NCBI GenBank assembly: GCA_963930655.1
Contig: OZ005617.1
Coordinates: 23,938,568-24,002,567 of the forward strand
DNA from: Myrica gale
Lineage: Eukaryota; Streptophyta; Magnoliopsida; Fagales; Myricaceae
DNA length: 64,000 nt
Direction of reading: 5' to 3'
Below, in pieces: positions 62,826 to 64,000 of the stretch. Position 1 is the stretch's first letter, and each line of letters starts with the position of its first letter. The translations under genes were made by a program, and so were the position numbers. The notes beneath the pieces were generated by a model, which worked only from the letters and a program-made list of their open reading frames with translations, made no database searches and was not told the DNA's origin.

Positions 62826-64000
62826 CAGAATGGTCAAAATAAGGGGAAGGCTTTTTGAGAAAAGCGAGATGCTGAACAAAAAATAGTTTCTAATGACTAC
62901 ACTGGGTGACTGGTGCCATGGATAACTTAGTCAGGGCACAGCAGCACTTTCCCGGTATTGAAAACATTGGCTCAATGTTGACTGTCTGTGACATACTATC
63001 TGCTGCCAACATCTAGTTTCCTGGTCTAGGAATTGATTATTACTGGGTTCTTCAGATTACACCTTCATCCCCTTTCTCTACTTTTAATCATTGTTAGCAA
63101 AGTCTTCTTACCTCATTGCAGCCCATCAGAGCAAAGTTCCCTGGCACCGAATTGGCTCTGAATTTTGTGAACTGCATTCACCTTATTATCTAACCATGAG
63201 AAACGTTCTGCATATGATCTGAAAAGGGGTTCCAGTAGAGAAGATTATAAATATTTTAATAGAAAAGCATTAGCTGGTCAATATATAGCAAGTAGGGAAA
63301 CAATTCCTACAGCTCAAACCTCTTCTGTGTATACCAGGTATTGTCCAAGTCATAGTTTGGGTGGCAGCGGCAACATGATGAAGGGAATTCTAAAGATGTT
63401 GATCGACAACATGATGGAATTACTTGTCAACAACCACACAATAAGGTTTCAGCTGATTTTGCATTGTAAGGGGAACCTTGAAGCAAATATGGATGGCTGT
63501 AGACGGTATAACTTCTTCAACAACATCTGAGCCTATCAATTTCAAGGAGAATTTATCTTGTTCAAAAGTTTTGGCACAACAGAAGAGGTCTTGCCAGGAC
63601 TCTACAACTTTGATAATGCAAGAAAACGTGTGCATTTTGAGGAAGGCCGGATCTGGGCTACTCAATATAGAGCCAATCTACCTCATAATCTTCGGTATTT
63701 TCGAGTTGATTGTAACTCAACTCAAGCTACTCATGTTACTTGGTTAAAGCCAATTCCAGTTACCATCGGTGAGAGAAGATGGTGTGCTGCAGGCTTGCCT
63801 ATTGCTTGTGGGTCGTTTGAGTTAAATTGAGACATGAATGATGCAGATGCTGCATGTTTGGTAAAGGTCGATGGTTACAGAAGCATCTTTGAGAGGCAGA
63901 AAATTAGAGGGAATCCTGTCACTTGCCATATACCGACAGAAAATTTGTACATATGGCATTGCAGAAAGCTCTTGGCACTTGGAACCAAATGTTTTACCTC
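62826..64000 (+). pseudogene. Decayed DnaJ / DUF3444 protein gene, runs off the right edge
   Basis: Three pieces occur in the order of the family. (a) Near 62930-63045, AQQHFPGIENIGSMLTVCD and then DYYWVLQI, the N-terminal helix and J-domain start, with a TAG between them. (b) At 63120-63330, KFPGTELALNFVN followed in another frame by NHEKRSAYDLKRGSSREDYK. (c) At 63560-63830, the DUF3444 start YNFDNARKRVHFEEGRIWAT through TWLKPIP and ERRWCAAGLPIACGSFELN, then TGA. At least two stops and several frame changes separate them. The HPD motif that activates Hsp70 is replaced by QPI. Homologues of this type are intronless, so splicing does not rescue it. Domain order and identity are clear; the far end lies outside. 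Confidence 0.75.

Overview
The window is nuclear DNA of a flowering plant, a eudicot. The genes carry many short GT-AG introns and lie in AT-rich spacers holding plant transposons. Every recognisable protein has a close Arabidopsis relative. I cannot fix the order or species.

Layout from left to right: (1) 1-5752, + strand, a copy of the dual-specificity phosphatase gene PHS1. All exons are recognisable but several carry frameshifts or a stop, so I call it a young pseudogene. (2) 6757-13150, - strand, an intact 9-exon ClpC chloroplast Hsp100 chaperone gene, with a further intron in its 5' leader. (3) 14.7-19.2 kb, the spacer shared by the divergent ClpC and ICE1 genes, with a 99-bp tandem duplication. 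(4) 19172-22497, + strand, an intact ICE1/SCREAM-type bHLH gene, followed by a strong inverted repeat. (5) 24649-28887, - strand, an intact 14-exon ARF2 gene that keeps the tasiR-ARF target site. (6) 29-42 kb, a long transposon-rich spacer with two complete Tourist-like MITEs, a 3.1-kb CACTA element with matched ends and a GAT target duplication, and a hairpin repeat. (7) 42147-44277, - strand, a 3-exon gene for a 174-residue single-pass membrane protein of unknown function. (8) 45518-48625, + strand, an intronless 1035-residue P-class PPR gene. (9) 51043-61445, - strand, an intact 19-exon ACAP-type ARF-GAP gene (AGD1-like). (10) from about 62.8 kb to the right edge, + strand, a decayed J-domain/DUF3444 gene.

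The trio ARF2 - PPR (At5g61990-like) - AGD1 occurs in the same order in Arabidopsis (At5g62000, At5g61990, At5g61980). The right half is therefore an ancestral block, here stretched by transposons. The genes do not form one pathway: they serve chloroplast protein quality control, cold and stomatal transcription, auxin repression, organelle RNA processing and vesicle traffic. All spliced reading frames of ClpC, ICE1, ARF2, the 174-residue gene and AGD1 close exactly, which argues that the lesions in PHS1 are not general sequencing error. I found no clearly new molecular system. The most notable items are the PHS1 decay, the CACTA element, a duplicated splice acceptor in ClpC and the hairpin behind ICE1.
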